Assembly: GCA_963851085.1 (NCBI GenBank)
Contig: CAWKNX010000009.1
Coordinates: forward strand, 62,001-126,000
Length of the DNA stretch: 64,000 nt
Direction: 5' to 3'
Source: DATFVJ01 sp963851085
GTDB taxonomy: Bacteria > Actinomycetota > Actinomycetes > Streptosporangiales > Streptosporangiaceae
Shown: piece after piece, positions 62,130 to 64,000 of the stretch
How the letters are laid out: every line of letters begins with the position of its first letter
How positions within the stretch are numbered: position 1 is the first letter of the stretch
Notes under the pieces: generated by a model
Databases searched by the model: none
The model's input: the letters and a program-made list of their open reading frames with translations, nothing else
What the model was told of the DNA's origin: nothing
Position numbers and translations under genes: made by a program

Positions 62130-62313
62130 ATCTGCTCCAGTGAACCCGCGGCGATGAGCGGGCGCTGAGCCGCCCGAGTGGCTATGGCCGGAGACTGGAC
62201 CGGGGGACGGGAGGCCCGCCATCCGACGGTAAGTATTCTCGATCGCTTCGGGCAGTGATTGATCCGTTACCCAAATCGCCCCCTTGCGGCAAAGGGATAT
62301 ACGCTCCACAGCT

Positions 62314-63637
62314 ATGGCCTTCCCCGCGCCTGTCTTCGACCCCAAGGCGGTGATTGAAGGCCGTGCGCCAGGCCGGACCAGCGTCGGCCTCATCGTGGGC
62401 ACCGTCATCGCGGCGGCATGCGCCCTGATCATGCTGCTGATCTATGCCGGTGAAAGCGAGCTGCGCGGGCACAGCGAACTGCCGTTCCTGATCGCTGTCC
62501 CGTTCGCGTTGATCCCCGTTCCGTTGCTCATCGCGCTCGTATTGTTCGCCGACCGCCTTGAACCAGAACCACGCGTAAACCTGATCTTCGCGTTCGCGTG
62601 GGGCGCCGGGGTCGCTGCGCTGGTCGCCGTAATCATCAACACCCTCGGCCTTGAGTACGTCACGATGCCCGCGCTTGGTAAGACCGCCGGGCAGTACGTG
62701 TCCGCGACGTTCGGCGCGCCGCCTGTCGAGGAGACACTCAAGGGACTCGTCCTGATCCTGCTGCTCAGGCTGCGCAGGCAGGAGCTCGACGGCCCGACTG
62801 ACGGCATTATCTACGCCGCCATGGTCGGCCTGGGTTTCGCGATGATGGAGAACATCAGCTACTACATCGACGCCTTGCTGAAGCCGGAGATCGGCGGGGC
62901 GAAGCTGCTCGGCATGACCTTCGTCCTGCGCGGCGTGCTCTCACCGTTCGCCCATCCCATCTTCACGTCGATGACGGGCATCGGAGTCGCGTACGCCGCG
63001 TCGCACCGGCGTGCCGGTTGGGCGATTCCTGTCGGCTGGTTCGGCGCGATGCTCCTGCACGGCACCTGGAACGGCCTGTCGGCGTTCGGCCTGGCCGGCC
63101 TCGGGATCGCCTACCTGATCCTGTCCTGCGTCTTTGCCGGCCTGATCGCCGTCCTCGTACATGACCGGCACCGGATCGTGTCGCTCATCAGGCGGTGTCT
63201 GCCTGACTACGTGCCCACGGGCCTGGTGACACCGCAGGACATCGAGATGCTCGCCACGTTGCGCGGCCGTCGGATAGGGCGCCACTGGGCCCGTATGAGC
63301 GGCGGCAGGCCGGCGGCGAAGGCGATGGCCGACTATCAGCTTGCCGCGACCGAACTGGCCATGCTGCATCAGCGAGCCGAGCGCGGAGTGATCTCGCCGT
63401 GGGAGTTCGAGTCACAGCGGCAGGCGCTGCTCGGGCTGATGCATGTCGCGCGCCTCGCGTTTGTGCAGCCGGCGCCCAGAGCCACCCAGACCGCCGTGGG
63501 CACCTCGGGGCCCGTCCGGGTTCATCCAGCGGGAGGCGTACCGCGCGCCGGTTCCGCCGCCCGGCTTTCCTCCGGCCGGGCCCGCGCCCTGGCGTCGGCA
63601 GGGACCTCCGGCCGATACGTGGGGTGCGGCGGGCTAG
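62314..63637 (+). CDS. PrsW-family intramembrane metalloprotease, tail frameshifted
   Basis: From ATG 62314 the frame codes a membrane protein with the PrsW motifs: PPVEETLKGLVLILLLR, GIIYAAMVGLGFAMMENISYY, SPFAHPIFTSMTGIG and LLHGTWNG. PrsW proteins cleave membrane anti-sigma factors in Bacillus; the substrate here is unknown. The helical C-terminal part (YQLAATELAMLHQRAERG) ends near 63480. The same frame then runs without a stop to the window end, antisense to ctaA. One frame over, codons read GFIQREAYRAP, VPPPGFPPAGPAP and ADTWGAAG-stop at 63637, typical of a Pro-rich tail. I infer a one-base slip between about 63480 and 63530 and end the gene at 63637. Confidence 0.8.
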
Positions 63638-63663
63638 CGGCAGCGCCCACGAGCCGATCCCGC

Positions 63664-64000
63664 CTAGTCAGCGGGCCGCAGGGTACCGCTCCGCGCGGCC
63701 GCCGTACTGGCTGCAGTGGCCGTACTTCCTGCGCTGGCGGTACTTCCTGCGCTGGCCGTACTGGCCGTACTGGCCGTACCGGCTGTGCTGGCTACGGATT
63801 CGTCGACAGGTTCAGCGAGCGGACCCGGTGCCGCGGCCGCCTGGGCCGCCTGCCCGGCCCCGATGCTGCCACGGCCGCGAAGCGCGAAGAACAGCAGCAG
63901 CGCCGTGATCCACACGAGCACCGATCCGAGTACGTGTATCCCGACGAGAACCGGTGGCAGGCCGGTGAAGTACTGGGTGTAGCCGAGTGCCCCCTGCACC
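63664..64000 (-). CDS. ctaA: Heme A synthase, C-terminal fragment (COX15/CtaA)
   Basis: The visible 112 residues begin inside the protein (QGALGYTQYFTGLPPVLVGIH, one conserved His, then a membrane helix VLGSVLVWITALLLFFAL) and run on beyond the right edge. This is the last part of the CtaA repeat that oxidises heme o to heme a. The tail from about residue 55 is a Thr/Ala/Ser repeat (TASTASTASAG-type) from 9-bp DNA repeats at 63712-63790. It is convergent with the PrsW gene. Confidence 0.88.
   Translation of the reverse strand, partial: VQGALGYTQYFTGLPPVLVGIHVLGSVLVWITALLLFFALRGRGSIGAGQAAQAAAAPGPLAEPVDESVASTAGTASTASTASAGSTASAGSTATAASTAAARSGTLRPAD

Overview
The window is chromosomal DNA from a high-GC actinobacterium. 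Evidence is the strongly G/C-rich third codon positions, frequent GTG starts, and actinobacterial marker proteins (RbpA, WhiA, a WhiB-type Fe-S protein, an Lsr2-type nucleoid protein, OpcA, a GarA-like FHA protein with its MerR partner). Gene order matches two blocks known from Mycobacterium tuberculosis and Streptomyces. The first is garA-MerR-bifunctional nuclease-MerR-gcvP (compare Rv1827-Rv1832). The second is uvrC-rapZ-yvcK-whiA-gap-pgk-tpiA-secG, followed later by pgl-opcA-zwf-pgi-tal-tkt and ctaB/ctaA (compare Rv1420-Rv1451). I cannot name the genus; a mycelial or sporulating order is an inference only.

Layout. 1-8.5 kb: end of an FHA gene, two MerR regulators around a bifunctional nuclease, an ABC exporter pair, then a tandem glycine riboswitch and gcvP. 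8.7-12.1 kb: a TPR-like hypothetical protein, a Gfo/Idh/MocA oxidoreductase, and a membrane protein flanked by a pair of inverted 68-bp repeats. 12.2-21.6 kb: the core block uvrC-rapZ-yvcK-whiA, lower glycolysis gap-pgk-tpiA, then secG and rbpA, closed by a 16-bp-stem terminator. 21.8-49.4 kb: about 28 kb of accessory genes between rbpA and pgl. They include glutamate decarboxylase, a RibD-like reductase, glycogen debranching enzyme, an AidB-type acyl-CoA dehydrogenase and an assimilatory sulfate reduction cluster with a candidate cysteine leader peptide. The same stretch holds WhiB, a GYPDP-repeat protein, Lsr2, an MscS remnant, an acetate transporter, an RCK-type ion channel and a gamma-glutamyl-amine catabolic operon with its FadR-type regulator. 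49.5-58.2 kb: the pentose phosphate operon tkt-tal-pgi-zwf-opcA-pgl, transcribed leftwards. 58.7-64 kb: two membrane proteins, a frameshifted propeller-like pseudogene, ctaB, a PrsW-type protease and the 3' end of ctaA.

How the genes work together. Glycolysis and pentose phosphate genes share triose and hexose phosphates, and YvcK/RapZ/WhiA sit beside them as in other actinobacteria. The sulfur cluster runs APS to sulfite to sulfide and adds a chelatase plausibly supplying siroheme. The 42.3-49.4 kb operon looks like gamma-glutamylation of an amine, two oxidations and release of glutamate. It lacks the flavin amine oxidase of the putrescine route and has a short-chain dehydrogenase instead, which suggests an amino-alcohol such as ethanolamine as substrate.

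The window is also rich in small repeats: a two-copy palindrome containing TGATCGCGGTA, a family of G/C-block palindromes that intrude into several gene ends, and at least six different short tandem repeats, some translated.
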